From positions 4,345,502-4,409,501 of the forward strand of contig NC_087393.1 in NCBI RefSeq assembly GCF_963675165.1: 64,000 nt of DNA. The letters run 5' to 3'. The stretch is from Halichondria panicea (taxonomy: Eukaryota > Porifera > Demospongiae > Suberitida > Halichondriidae). The notes below the pieces were generated by a model. It made no database searches. It was given only the letters and a program-made list of their open reading frames with translations, and had not been told where the DNA came from. Positions 36,701 to 49,229 of the stretch are shown piece by piece (position 1 is the stretch's first letter; every line of letters starts with the position of its first letter). The position numbers were made by a program, and so were the translations under genes.

Positions 36701-38869
36701 ATAGCTTCTTCCCGGCATCAAGAACGTAGACATAGCCAAGATCAAGAGAGCTTGACATAGTCTCAACCTTGAACAAGAAAATGTACTAACAGTAGCAGAA
36801 TGCAATTTTTGATAATCCATAATTTCAATTGGACTACCGTATTACTAGAATGTTTTATGAGTATCAAACATAATAATTATGCAAAATGTGTGACTATTCA
36901 CAACAATAAAATCGCAAAACCTAATTGCAAAGGGTCAAATCTTCTGCTGATTCAAAGTTTTTTCACCCGCAAAATGTTATAGTAATACGGTAACTCACAG
37001 GCTCTAGGAACGGCCTCTTGTTGCCGCACAGCTGAAACAGACGAATAGGAATGTCCTGTAGAGAAATTCACATGCATAAAGAATAGTTAGTGATATACAA
37101 GGCAATCAATCTCACATCGTTCTCCACAGTGTAGAATCCACTAGCAGAGCCTCCTGTGAGGGAATACAGTGACAAGTGGGTTAAGGAAGAACAAATAATT
37201 ATATAGATAGATCAAGAGGGAGGTTATAAGATTCAGTACAAGTACAGCTGTGTGCATACTCCCTCCAAGGCGGGCAATGCAGATGTATCACATACAGAGC
37301 TGGTGTGACAGTGTATCATTCTAACTTATTATTCAAGAACGAACTCAATTATATTATACATGTTACTGAAAATTCCCAGTGCTCGTTTTTCTTACTTGGT
37401 AATGCCTAACAATACCAATGTACTAGAAAATAATGTGCACACACTCTCTACAAAGTTAAACCACTGCAGAGACATACGGTACATGTCTCCACTACACTGT
37501 GGCTAGCTCAACACTGAGCACATGCGTACCCTCAATATAGGTGAGCCCATTGACAAAGAGAGCCTCAAATTCTTCACTCTCATCCTCCTGCTCCTCCCGG
37601 TGGGTGCGGTGATCAGTGCACAGCATGTTGCGCAGGTTCACTGAATGCATCGCTGAACACGCTCGCTTGTCCAACTGTACACGAAATAATAACACAAGAT
37701 GGATATTTGTTGGTTACACATTGGTTATACTACACCATAATTATACTGCCCATTAGAGGTTGATCACTAAGAGGGTAAGCCCAATGAAATCATGTACAAA
37801 CAAAGTAAAAAACGATATTTAAGTGGCACAAAATGGTGGTATACATGTACAAGCACTACAACTCCTACACGTGTTATGGACATGAGTGACTTACTGTAGA
37901 GTCTCGACCAATCCAGAAGTAGATCTCCCAGTCCAGCTCAGAGTCATCACTCCAGAATGTTGTCAGGACAATGTAGCAGTCACCCGTGTACAGCTGCCCG
38001 TAGAACTCTGGAGAAATAAAACACAAGAGCCTTGAGGCAATCACAATGTGATGTAGATCGAGTGTGCGTGTGTGTTTGCCAGTTCCCAAAGGACCTTGTG
38101 AGTCCCTTGACGACCAAAGTGTGCGCATAATACCTGTTTCAACATTATATTTTGTGTGTGCATTAGGCCACCCTTTACCAGACTACAAGGTAAGGGTCAA
38201 CGTTTAAAAAACCATAAATTTAAGTTTGCACAGGTAAAGGGTCAACACATTCATAAGTATCAACTCACCCACTTCCACTTCCACAGGATAGAAATTCTCT
38301 ATCTGCCAGACAGTCATGCCGGGCAACTTCCCCACATCCTCAGCAAACAGTTCACTGTAGTCGAGATCAGGCCTCTTGAGAAGCTGGTCCCAACGCTTCT
38401 GTTTGACGGGGGCAGAGGGTGTCTCCACGTCCTCAGGGACCACCTCCACATCTGCACCAGCCAGTAGCACATCACGATTCTCAGCCACATCAACAAGACC
38501 CTGTGTGTGAGTGGGGCAGGGATAATAACAGTACTGCACTTGGAGCAGTTGTGCATTTCACCTACTAACAGTTAGTATACTAAAATCATTACCAGCAGGT
38601 ACAATACATGTACATTGTACATGCACATGCTAGTGAGAAGCTATAATTGAAGTGGTACACAGTGACACACTAAAGCCGTTCCAATAGAGAGGGAAATAGA
38701 AATGCTATAGTGGGCCTTACTCAGCTTTATTTTAGACATGTACGTATTAGCAGCTAGACCGTACCTTGAGCACTTTCTGAGCGGCTGCCTCATCTTGTCC
38801 AGTGGAGTTCTGTCTATTCCTCATCATTTTCATCCGACGCTCCTTTTGACGAGTGTACGCACCTATAGG

Positions 38870-38908
<39 letters not shown>

Positions 38909-41900
38909 GACATGGGGTGTTGTGGGTGTGGGTGGGTATGTGTAAGTGGAGCATGGAATAAAATATGAGATGTAAATGTATAAAAGAGGTTTATTGGCCT
39001 ATTAAGGATTTATTTCATCCTAGAGCCTCATTAATGTACACAAAGTTGCTCCCTCACCTTTAAGGACCTTTGAAGTGGCGACTACTGCTCCCTTCTTGAG
39101 GATCTCAGGGTCAAAGTCTATGTGGTACCACTCGGCCCCAGACCCCTTCACCTGTTCCTTGGGTTTGGGCGGCAGGACCAGCTTGGGGTTGTCTCGAATG
39201 TCCAGTTTCTGCATACATGTGTGCAGTGTGTGCGTGTGTTACTGTTCCTACATGTATATACACACTTCAACAAACTACATGTACATGTACGTACAAGTAA
39301 GTGCATGCAAGAAACGTATAGAAGTTAGCAACACCCAGACTTCAAGTGCCCTGAAGTGTAGACGCAATTCAGTATAAATCTGTGTACCATCTCTGTACAT
39401 AGAGACTATTACAGCTGTACAGTAGTTGACAAATGCACACCTCTAGTTTAATGAAGTGAATTCCCTCAGGCAGAGTGAGAAGACAGTTGGAGGTGAGCAC
39501 CAGCCTTTTGAGAGAGTAGATACGGCAGATCCCCTCAGGGATACACTCCAGGTTGTTGCGAGGGGCAATAAAGTGCTCCAGGGAAGACAGTTTGCCAATG
39601 GCCGGTGGTATACCCTCAAAGGTGAGCTTGTTGTCGCCTAGGAACAGTCTCTTCAACTTCACACACTTGCAAATATTGAGCTGTTGTAAAGAAAACATGA
39701 ATGATAGCAAAGTTGATGTTGTCTCAATGTACAAGGTCTTGTACTAGTGCTCAGTTAGGCTCGTTAATCTACTTGTAAGCTCTTGTACCAGTTCAGCTAG
39801 ACTCCTTAACGTACAAGCTTTTATACTGATGCTTAAGGCACGGCAGCATATCAATACCTAAACACTTACATGTAGAGTGGTGATCTGATTGAAGGAGACG
39901 TCCAGAGTGACCAGTTTCTCCCAAGTGTCTATGAGAGAGGAGAGCTCCTTGATGAGGTTGTTACTCATGTTCACACGGAGAAGGCCCTCCAGCAGGTACA
40001 CCGGCTCTGGGACTGAGGTGTGTGTGTGTGGGGGGGGGGGGCACTAGGAATAAATGTGTAACAGGAGAACACACGAGTTATAGCCATGTAGGGTATGAAA
40101 GTGGGCCAAAAAGATTGATTGCTGGATATGACTTCTGAGGCACTAGTAAATAAATTGTTTGGGGGAGAAAGTTTTCCTCTCCACCATTGAATGAAACCCT
40201 GTAAGACCTAGCTCTTACATGTACTAGGTTTCAAGTACATGAATATCAGTACCATGCAACACTCACTTCTAGTCAGTTCATTGTGGGACATGTCAATCTC
40301 TGCAGTGGGAACAAAATTTAATAATAATCATGCTAACATCGTTACAAGTAAGGTAACGTACCAGTGAGATTGGTGAGCTTGTCTATGTGAGGGGTATTGT
40401 TGAAGTCCCTCTGTTGAATGTGAAATATATTAGTTATGACAGAGAAAAGACGTGCATGTATGTGTAAAACAAAGTCTATAAAGAGGTAGCTGCTACTTAC
40501 TCCTGTCTTGGACAGTTTCAAGGTGGTGAGGTTGGAAAGTTTGTCCAGGTTTCTGTGACAGGAAGTGCAACGTAACATCACATGAAGACACTACCTTCGA
40601 TTTCACTTACTTGAAGGTATAGTGTCGAAGGGGGTTGTTGGACAGATCCTGTGGCAAAGACAGACAATACAATAAACCTGTACACTTTCACGTGTTCTAC
40701 AACGCACCAGAAACTGGAGGTACTCCATTCTTCGCACTTGAGGAGGGAGGGATTCTACACAAGGAAAAATAGGATAAATACATGCTACATACACATTTGT
40801 ACGCTAACGGATTGAGAAAAGCAAGGGAAGAAAGGATGAATGCATATTAAAGTTTGACTCACGCAATTCATTGTTGCTAAGGTCGAGGTGCTGTAGTCCA
40901 GAGCAGTGCACAAACAGCTGAACAGAACGAGAACACAACATAACTATGTATTTACGAAATACAGCTCAGTGCACTATTCAGTGTCTTTGACCAAAGAAGA
41001 CAGTTTAACCCCCCCACCCACCCACACTACACACATAATACACCCCTTACACATACCCCCACACACCCCACACACCCCCACACACTCACCGCTCCAGGTA
41101 CAGAGGAGATCTTGTTATGACTGAGAGACAACACGATGAGATTGGCCGCCTGCACTAAGTCCTCGGGGACCCTGCTCAGACTGTTGTGACTCAAGTCCAC
41201 TGTTACCAGCTCCCTCATTTTGAACAGATCAGAAGGAATGCCTGAGTCACGCACACTGTTGTGGTTGGCCTTCAGAACCTGCCACAAGAAAAGAGAGAGG
41301 GGATAATAAGTGATAAATTAACTTGCTCTCATGATGGTATAACTATCTATGCCATTCTTTAACTAAAGAAATGCCCTTACTTGGAAAGATACAAAGGTTG
41401 ATGCCTACAGTGTAACTATGCCTACAGACTGCGAGCATAGACATAGCGTCAATAAACAAATTGGAAGGATGGTACATCCAAGACTATTTGGAGCTTATAA
41501 CGCTTACCCTGAGGGACTGTATACTGGGTATGTTCCCACTGTGCAGCTCTGTCAGGCCGTTGTGGGAGACACTCAATATTTCCTGTGGAGTTGAGTAATT
41601 AAATTACGGGAGTGGAGAGAGAAAGCAGCACAGACGTTAATACAGTATGGAGCGTATATAAACTGTAGATATATTTTGTGTACACTCCAGTCACATAATT
41701 ATGCTCCATCTCTATGGTGCTCTGAACTAGTTCAGTACCGACCTACCAGCTTTGTGAACTTGTCTATTGAGTCTGGGAGCTCTGACAAGGCTGTTCGGTT
41801 GAGCCTAAGCCACCGGAGGTTGGTCATCTCAGCAGTCTTGTCTTGTAACTGGCCATCCTAAGAGTACCAATATGTACTCGATTTAATTTGTATGTGTCGT

Positions 41901-41980
41901 ACGTATGTGTCGATTTTTACCTTGAACTCTATCCTGGAGAAGTCCACTCCTCGTACAAACGGCAACACACTAGACGACAT
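30771..41980 (-). CDS. FLII: Flightless-I (leucine-rich repeats plus six gelsolin domains)
   Basis: Thirty-four coding exons give 1245 residues (human about 1269). Exon right ends: 41980, 41857, 41582, 41278, 40917, 40754, 40648, 40552, 40410, 40299, 40012, 39680, 39208, 38862, 38500, 38007, 37674, 37153, 37055, 36767, 36254, 35858, 35440, 34955, 34632, 34119, 33789, 33368, 32965, 32521, 31929, 31606, 31197, 30899; all phases fit. The start [15 protein letters not shown] matches the family N-terminus. Leucine-rich repeats fill about residues 1-400 ([22 protein letters not shown]); gelsolin domains follow from [16 protein letters not shown] ([34 protein letters not shown] EPENFFWV), ending FTKCFQGWV. 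An acidic Asp/Glu insert sits in the fifth gelsolin domain. Known role: actin severing and capping control, nuclear receptor coactivation. It is head-to-head with EMRE. Confidence 0.97.
32005..32095 (-). repeat. Single unexpanded relative of the 45-bp minisatellite
   Basis: Read on the reverse strand this FLII intron contains GGGAATGGTATGCAC, then GTGAGGCAACACCAAGCA, CAATAGAGCATGCTTCC and CTGTGGTGGGC-AACAGT. The same blocks flank and make up the 27505-28200 array (GGGAATGGCATGCAC at its start, AGCATGCTTCCTGTGGGC-AACAGT at its end). It is one copy of the ancestral sequence, not part of the array. Confidence 0.8.
32631..32780. mobile_element. GTGGTCACYCT-family MITE (copy 2 of 3)
   Basis: Begins TGTGGTCATCCTTAT and ends AATGGGTGATCACTACA. 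It shares AATACAGCCACGTTAGTAAA, AAAGTCTCCATAGC and GCCATTGTTGGTCTGCC with copies at 19376 and 36328. It lies in an FLII intron. Confidence 0.8.
34243..34453. mobile_element. About 210-bp element, AGGGTTTCATCTAG ends (copy 1)
   Basis: GTGAGGGTTTTATCTAG and a G-run at the left face CTTAGATGAAACCCTGAC and a C-run at the right. The interior (AACCTTCCCCCC, TAGAATAATGACATCATCACA, AGATCTACTGTGT, CATTTTGCGG) is shared with 49701-49980. It lies in the FLII intron between exons 34054-34119 and 34536-34632. Confidence 0.8.
36328..36480. mobile_element. GTGGTCACYCT-family MITE (copy 3 of 3)
   Basis: Begins TGTGGTCATCCTACATG and ends AAGGGTGACTACAGT; the interior ACAGCCAGGTAAATAGGCCC and ACAGCCACTGTTGGTCTG matches the copies at 19376 and 32631. 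It lies in an FLII intron. Confidence 0.8.
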
Positions 41981-42192
41981 GATGACAGGCTAGTCACAGT
42001 CCTTCTAAATGCCTGAACAATTCACCACATCCACATAGAGTCTCGGTCAAGATTTAATAGTGTTTTGTTGTTATTGTTTGGGTCAAAGTTCACAAACGAT
42101 CCAATTAAAAGAAAAATTAGCCATACAGTAATGTTGAAACACTAATAAACATTGAGGTAGAAGAGACGTCAGTGAAGAAGCGAGTGTGAAAC
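41981..42192. promoter_or_regulatory. Shared FLII/EMRE divergent promoter interval
   Basis: Only 212 bp separate the FLII start codon (-) from the EMRE start codon (+), so both 5' UTRs and promoters must lie here. No TATA box stands out. This is inferred from spacing alone. Confidence 0.6.
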
Positions 42193-42456
42193 ATGTCCAG
42201 TCTTCTCCTCAGACGATTCTTGAGAGGTAGCAACTCTGCTGCTGTGAGACCAAGTCCCCTGGCCCTCAAAAACTGTATGGGGACCACCTCCACCGGCTCT
42301 GTGCTGCCCAAACCGCACATGGCCTACAGTTTCGGCACATTGAGAATCGTTCTGTGGTCAATACCGTTTATATACACAGGAGCAATGGCAGCCAAGTACA
42401 TGGCGTCTTCACTGGAGGAGTTCGATCTGTTTGTGCCTGACGATGATGACGACTGA
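42193..42456 (+). CDS. SMDT1: EMRE, essential regulator of the mitochondrial calcium uniporter
   Basis: A single-exon 87-residue protein. The N-terminal 40 residues are Arg/Ser/Leu-rich and lack acids (MSSLLLRRFLRGSNS), as a mitochondrial presequence. The core follows the EMRE pattern: LPKPHMAYSFGTLR, then a membrane helix (IVLWSIPFIYTGAMAAKYMA), LEEFDLFVP and a C-terminal acidic run DDDDD. Human EMRE has the same order: KP...FG.LR, a helix with small residues, EEHDIFVPEDDDD. EMRE bridges MCU and MICU1 in the inner membrane and, in animals, is needed for channel opening. The compact intronless coding region is unusual among its many-exon neighbours. Confidence 0.93.
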   Translation: MSSLLLRRFLRGSNSAAVRPSPLALKNCMGTTSTGSVLPKPHMAYSFGTLRIVLWSIPFIYTGAMAAKYMASSLEEFDLFVPDDDDD

Positions 42457-42733
42457 TCTTTGTATGGGAGTGCTAGCTCTATGATTTAATCGGTAAGTTC
42501 CTAGTGGTGTATACATGCAACCTCTTCATTAATTCTACTTGTCCCCATGCAGGTTGGAGATATTGTACCCACACAGCTCATTAACTACTGGACTGTTTAG
42601 TTATAGGTCTTTTTTGTCATAGTTATAAATTTCATCCACAAGCGAGATAAGAATTATATGATCATACATTGTATATCCAAATTCATGATTGCACAATCAT
42701 ACATAAGTAAAAACAGCACAAAAATTAATAAAT

Positions 42734-45700
42734 CTAAGAAGGAAGTATTCTCAGTTTGAGCACTTTTTCGGCCAGTGTTGGGTCGATGGTATGCACCCCC
42801 ATGTCATTGAGGGCAGAGACAGCCTCGGAGTAAGTGTCGTCCCTCACCTGACCACTCCTCACGGCTTGTTGCAGGAGACTGAGCATGAGTTTGGCCGAAC
42901 CAGGCAGCAGCTGAAGTAGCTTACACGCTTCAATAGTTCTGAGGAATGGGGTAATGCGATATGTGACAGCTATGATTTGAAAATACTATATCCACGCTAT
43001 CTACGTACATGTACGAACATTGGATACTTAATTGTATACTGTATTGCACTAATTGCTTGCTATGCACAAAACTGGATACAATTATAATTGTACTGAAAAC
43101 CAGAAAGAATTATCTAGAAAGGGGGCGGGGTGAAAATCGAATGCCACAAACTATAGGGACTTTATGTTTAATGAATACTACAGATGACCCACCTTTCCAT
43201 GAGCTGTCTGCTAGACATTTCATCGGTGAACTTTGCCAGTAGGGGTCGGAGTGCGGCTGTGACATCATGATGCAGCTGCTCAGCACCACCCTCACTAAAG
43301 TAGTTTGGCAGCACGACCTGAGGGATACGGGGGGACACACACTCATAGTGAAGAAGGAATAGAAGTTTCACATGCAAACATTGCATTAAGCATTGAGTTC
43401 AACATACATGATTGTCTGAATACCCTGCATCAAGGGGCAGGTCTCACTGTGTATGTGTGGGGTTTACTATACGTACAATTATATAGTCATTCTCACACAC
43501 CTTGTAAATATGTTTGTTACTAGACATCCATAATCATGCCAAGAGCATCAAACGTATCAAGCTAACAAACACATACACACAATGTACACGTACACCACTA
43601 GTGCATACGATGATCCAGGTCAACCAACACACCTCTGAGAAGATGAGCTTGTCCACGCTTATGATAATCTGCTCAAAGACGTCGGAACTCAACAGAGGAG
43701 AGAGTTGGTCTTCAATGAGCCGGAGGTGCTCTCTCAACAGAGTGGTGAGCTCTGCAGCAGACTGGCTCACGTCACGAGCCAACTCATCCTTGCCAGCTGG
43801 AGTCATACTGTGCCATCTGTATTGAAAATAGTGGTCCAATACTTATTATAGTGACTGGTGAATCACAACATTAAAGAGTGCTTGTGACAATTGTGCTTGT
43901 GACAATTACATAAATTACGGAGATAACATAAAATGTTTCTGTCTGTGTGAAGCAGAAATAGTGCACAATAATTACATAAGACAGATAGGCACACTAACTT
44001 CTCCTTCTTGTATTTGTATGTTCTCTCTCTCACGCTCTCCACCACTGCATCCACCAAACACTTCTTTAGTCGTCCCACCAGATCAGAGAAAGCCTCCACA
44101 ACGACAGAGAAAGCAGAACCCTCGGAGCTAGCATAGTCCGAGTCTTGTCTCCTCAACAGTTGGATTGTGGTAAGAGGGGGTCTGGTAGCCCCACCCTCCT
44201 GGGTGTGGTAATACAGCTCCAAGAAAAACTGTAACATAAAGAACGTAAAATTAGTATACACACTATAACATGTGCATTATTATGTCTCGGTGCGCATGCG
44301 CAAGCGAGGTATACGGTAGTGTGTTTGTGTGTGTCTGTGTGTGTGGTATACGGTAGTGTGTTTGTGTGTGTATCTGTGTGTGTGTGTATGTCTGTGTGTG
44401 TAGACTGCTACCGCTGCTCAAGGAATAATCAAGTGTACTGTAAGTAAGAGTTTCTATAGACTTCTAGCCATGTTTTTTAATTGCAAAATAATGCTTCGTT
44501 CTTGAGTTATGCCTAGTTTTGCTTACTTGGAATGCCATTGCAGCCTTTTCAGAAGAGTGTGTAGCCAAACTTGTCCATGGAGTGTTGCTACTCTACTTAG
44601 TAGTTAGCTCTGCACTAGAACGCTAGCTATTGGTAGCTGCAAGAGTGATAAAAGAGCTACACGGCTCTGTTGATGCAGCCATTAAATAGGCTTGAACTTT
44701 GGTATCAATCGTTTTTAACAACAATCATGGTCAATCATTACCCACTATTTCTGGATTCTGGATTCTGCCTGCATGCATGCATGCAGCAAAATTAATCAAT
44801 GCAAAAATAATTATAATGTGTGTATTTAGTAGCTTTAGTTTTGGCACCTCCACCGAGGTATCAGCACCTGCGGTGCTTTCATTTATAATTTAATGCAGCA
44901 CCCAAGCAGCGCAATGCACACCAGCAACCGATAAATCAACCTCTAGACTACTATCTGACAGTATATAATCATGGTGAACCAAATTTCACTTTTCTATCTA
45001 CATGTACATGTAAGAGTGCCCAGCAAATGACTAATAACCACATGCATTCAAACGCACCATTTGCTCTCCCCATTCCTTGAGGACAGCGGTGATGTAGTTA
45101 CTGGCATTGAGGTAGGCCATGAACTGGGTGTGTAGGGGACCGACTCCACCTTGATCATCAGAGTTAGCAACGAGGTCGTGATGGAACTCCAATAGAAGGT
45201 CCCTCTGGAGCTCAAGGAACTGTAACTGATGACGCACACTCGATAGAGAGCTGTACCGATCTGTACATTGTATGAACAAGTGATTCCTCATAACTCAATA
45301 TCTACATGAACATGTATATAAGGGTACTTAGTGAGATCAAGCAGATCTCTCACGGACAAATCTAACAGCTACCACATTAGGGTATCCAGGGGGAATGAAA
45401 TCCAATAGAGACTGTTTTTTAGCTACATGCACTAAAAATAGTACAGGGAATACTATGTATTGACTACTTTCCCATGCACAAAGACACAGCCTGAAAACTG
45501 CTCTATTCTAAAGACTATAAACTTAATTCTAAATGATGACCAAAATAAATCAAGGGTGTCTAAGCTAGTACCTGTGATTCCCTTGATGAGTTCCATGATT
45601 CCCTCTGTGCATTGGGGTACTCTAGTGTCGTCAGCATTTGCCATCCCATCGTAGGCTGGTTGCCATGCCGACTCGGAGGACACAATAGTGTTCATACGTT

Positions 45701-48700
45701 CTATGGCAACTGGTGAAAAGTGATAAATGTGTGCATGTGGGGGGGGGGGCTGTTACAATAACAAAATAAGTGCAATGTGATAATAGACTCTTAGCAAATG
45801 CACATACGTACATTGTAAACAGACTTACAAGCCTTTTCCAGAGAAAGCCACTTGTGGAAGGGGACTTCCCCCAACAGGACATCAAAGGGGGTGGGGCAAG
45901 GACATGGGTACTGCAAAACCATCCTCAATTCTCGCTCAAAGATGAGCAGCTCGTCAATCAGATGAGACATGAGAGCGTCGTCATAGACCACCTCAGTGAG
46001 ATCAGCTTGAACCTTGGTCTCCACCTCTTGCAGAAGCCCACGGATAAACTCCACCTGGGGAGATACAGTAACATGACAACCATTGTATAGTGTACAGTGC
46101 ACACACTGGTGGATTGCAGAGGATGTAATCCCAGCTTTTCACTAAGAGTTTATGAATCTAAGCTACAGCAAGTACCTATACTCACTCTGGCGTCAATGTG
46201 ATTGCGGCCTGAGGCAAAAAGAAGCGGCTGTATCCTCTCCTCCAGGAAGTGTGAGTGGTCTCGAATCCAACCAGACACTTGAGTCAAATACCACTCAGGC
46301 TGTATGTAATGCACGAGGTGAGGCTAATCACTCAGGCTGTTAGTATGATTACAACAAACACGTAGACACAATAACTACAGTACCGGGACACGTATATGTG
46401 TACCGGTGTGTGTTTATTGCAGCTCCATATACCATTGATATGTACACAACGCAACAATAGCCGTACTACAGTACTGACACCAGAGACACCAGACATTATA
46501 TTCTACACACCTTTTCTTTGGAATTTGTTTTCCTCTCTCCAAAGAAGTGGTACTTGAATCTCTTTCTGAGTGGCTGTACCAGTAGTTCCAGTGGTCCGAG
46601 GAGAGGGTCGTTCAGTTGTACAGCTGCCTCGTTAACAGGGGAGCCCCTGTCATCTAGCTCAATTAGGAGACTGAAGACTTCGGTGAATCTCTTCTTGCTC
46701 TTGTTCCATGCCTCCAGGGCTTTGGAGGAGATAGCTGACGTTGTAAAAGGCCATTGAAACTCTTTCAGAATCACTCCAAAGTCACTGCACAGGATTGAAT
46801 TTTGTTATATTACTGTGTCCACTCGTACAGTATATTATGTGATCTAGACACTGTAATTATTGGAACACCAGTGACAGGATTAGCCTTACGAATGGAACGG
46901 GGTATAATTCATTGCAAGCACTTGTACGTGTCTCCAATAAGCTGGCAAAACAATAGTCAGAGCCTCTGGGTTTTACCTGGAGAGAGTCTGGGTGAGTCTA
47001 CTGTGCCAGTGTTGCTTGGAGGAGAGGACGTAGTGTCTCAGGTGAGAGCAGCTGCTAGTTTCCAAGGTAACAGAGAGTGACGACAGCTGTGTGTACGCTG
47101 ATAATGCATCAGACAGTAACCCTGACGACAGATGACGCTCCACCTCTTGACTGCAGGTGGCATGAAACATGATTAGTGTGTACCTTCACACAAATTAGTC
47201 TGCACCTATAATAATTATGCAGGGAGGTTAACATTTTGGTACATGTAACTTACGTGTAGGCACACACACACCCTCCACCCACACACACACAAACACCCCC
47301 GCCACACACACATGTCTACTGTAAAGCGGGTAATTTTCGTGGGCAAACTGACCTTGACAAAAATTTTACCTACGAAAACGTGGCGTGGCTTACCGAAACG
47401 CATGCAATGCAGTGCAAGTAATGAAGTGAATAAAATGTTAACTCACGAAAATAACTGCTGTTCAAGTTCAAATAAATACCCGCTATACAAATTGCGATCC
47501 TCAATTGCTATACCTTCCAGTCTTAAATTAAGGTTTGGTGCTAAAAAACTACTAGCGTTAAATAAATGAACACATTATTGGGCATTTACATTAACCAATA
47601 ACCTTTACAACAATAACTGACCACAGTTGGTTGATTCGTTTAATCCAGGCCAGGTAAGAGTGCACCCGTTCCAGTTCAGTGAGTTCCTCGACCAACGGCC
47701 GCAGAGCCTCCACACAAGCACCAGCCCCACCCCCCACTCTCTGAGCACAGTCACCTCTCACAAGATCTGTCCTGTGCAAACCCAAACGTAATCCAACAGT
47801 ATAATCCCCTTTCCTCCTCCCCACTCTCGAAAGGGAGAGTAGGGGTAGAATTATAATACTAATGCATTCCACGCTATAATACATGTACATGTACATAGAC
47901 TTGACTTACTGTGCTATAGACGTAGAATTGGAGTGAAGAGTCTCCAGCTCTCCGACAGTTACTCGTACATCAGCAATGACCTTGAGCCATTCGTTGCCAC
48001 CCTCCAATGAGCCCACTCCAGACAGCTGGGAGCATGAACAAGGGGGAGGGGTTACCACAACGTATCATACAGATTCACACAAGCATGTAGTTTATTACGG
48101 TGCAAGTTCAACTCAGTTAATACAAACGTTAATACGGAGTGTGATAGTTCATGATCAGCTCACCACTACTAACAGCAACGTGTATGAGCTAGGACATACA
48201 ATCAATGGGCCTAATCAGACTACTACCGTACCGTATAGCGGGTATATTTTGAGGGTATACATGTTCGTGGTTTTCGCGGATTAAGCATGTACCGCAAACA
48301 TTTATAACCGTGAATTTAATATTGCATGCATGCTGCAAAAAGGCTGCTATTCCTAGTTGGGCGGAGTCCAACCAACTGCGTAGGGTTGGGCACCACTCCA
48401 ATGTCAGGTTTTGTTCCACTGCAGAAATTTTGCAGCCCAATCAGATTGCAGAGTTCAAGTGCTGAAGGCGTGGCTTATTAATGAACGAGTCAGTAAACTA
48501 GTAATTCTCTTTAGTCAAATCAAAATGCAACAATAGTAGACAAGCCAGCTTGATTCAGGAACACGCCAGGTCAGTTAGAGCTAGTGGCAAGCAAAAGTGA
48601 CTCCTGCAGAGCATTCTAACTGAGATTTGCGGTTACCGCCCACTTGGTTAGCCACACCCTAAAGCTAAGTACATGGAACAAAACCTGACATTGGAGTGGT

Positions 48701-49005
48701 GCCCAACCCTACGCAGTTGGTTGGACTCCGCCCAACTATGCTATTCCATGAAAATTAAATCCGCGAAAACCTTTCTAAAGGCATTTCCGCGAAAATTTCT
48801 ACCCTCGAAATATATCCGCTATACAAAGAGACGGGGACTTTAAGTATTATATTACACAGCATGCAGCTTGGTGTATAGACACCTTCTTTCATCACACAGG
48901 GTGTACCTGTTTCTCTATGGAGTCTCTCTCTTTGCTTAGACTCCTAAGAATGTTTTGGAGAAGTTTGGGATCATTTCCAACGCTTGAGTCAAGGTAGTCA
49001 TCCAT
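42734..49005 (-). CDS. RINT1: RINT1 (RAD50-interacting protein 1 / Tip20 family)
   Basis: Thirteen coding exons (49005-48907, 48025-47910, 47771-47622, 47150-46977, 46784-46511, 46299-46186, 46054-45829, 45709-45572, 45260-45058, 44228-43999, 43816-43633, 43317-43193, 42938-42734) join to 745 residues (human 792). Matching signatures: HSYLAWIKRI, RKRFKYHFFGERKTN, PEWYLTQVSGWI, IDELLIFEREL, HQLQFLELQRDLL, FSEGGAEQLHHDV. A coiled coil occupies the N-terminus. RINT1 is a subunit of the NRZ (Dsl1-type) tether with ZW10 and NAG, which captures Golgi-derived vesicles at the ER and also acts in checkpoint control. It converges with EMRE (278 bp between stops) and is head-to-head with the SPT2 gene. 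Confidence 0.95.
44270..44570 (-). repeat. Dispersed repeat with GT run (copy 2 of 3, inverted)
   Basis: In a RINT1 intron, GGTATACGGTAGTGTGTTTGTG is tandemly doubled, followed by GT runs, TCTATAGACTTCTAGCCA and GAGTTATGCCTAGTTT. Reverse-complemented, these correspond to 59930-60125 and 1310-1500. Confidence 0.55.
47319..47488. mobile_element. CCGTATAGCGGGTAA-family MITE, in RINT1 intron
   Basis: Left end CTGTAAAGCGGGTAATTTTC preceded by TA; right end AATACCCGCTATACA. It contains GGCGTGGCTTA as do its relatives. The terminal bases have diverged slightly from the copies at 18648 and 61234. Confidence 0.7.
48231..48825. mobile_element. CCGTATAGCGGGTA-type element split by a nested insertion
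   Basis: Left end CCGTATAGCGGGTATATTTTG after TA, right end TCGAAATATATCCGCTATAC. The interior shows TTCGTGGTTTTCGCGGATT mirrored by AATCCGCGAAAACC. The element at 48354-48738 interrupts it; removing that insert leaves about 200 bp, like the other family members. Confidence 0.8.
48354..48738. mobile_element. 385-bp nested MITE with 9-bp target duplication (MULE-like)
   Basis: Ends are inverted repeats of about 65 bp starting TAGTTGGGCGGAGTCC. A perfect 9-bp duplication, TGCTATTCC, lies at 48345-48353 and 48739-48747. The first bases TAGTTGGGCG equal those of the element at 776, so the two share a family. It is inserted inside the element at 48231-48825, in a RINT1 intron. Confidence 0.9.
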
Positions 49006-49229
49006 ACCCTGTGTTTCTAATTTTTAGGAGGAGATCCACGTGTCGCTGAACTTTTAACCTTTGCAAACTAGGGGAATTCCCCATTCTCTAATGACGTCAG
49101 GGTACAAAGTTCAAAGAAAGGTGGGCTATATTTTGAGTCAATTTTCCGGCATGAGCTAGTCATCGTTTGTTTTTTACTTCTAGTCTATGTCAGATTCTCT
49201 ATAGAGTGTTGAAAGTGTTTTGGATGATC
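49006..49229. promoter_or_regulatory. Shared RINT1/SPT2 divergent promoter interval
   Basis: The RINT1 start (-) and the SPT2 gene start (+) are 224 bp apart, so both promoters and 5' UTRs lie here. No clear TATA box was seen. Confidence 0.55.
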
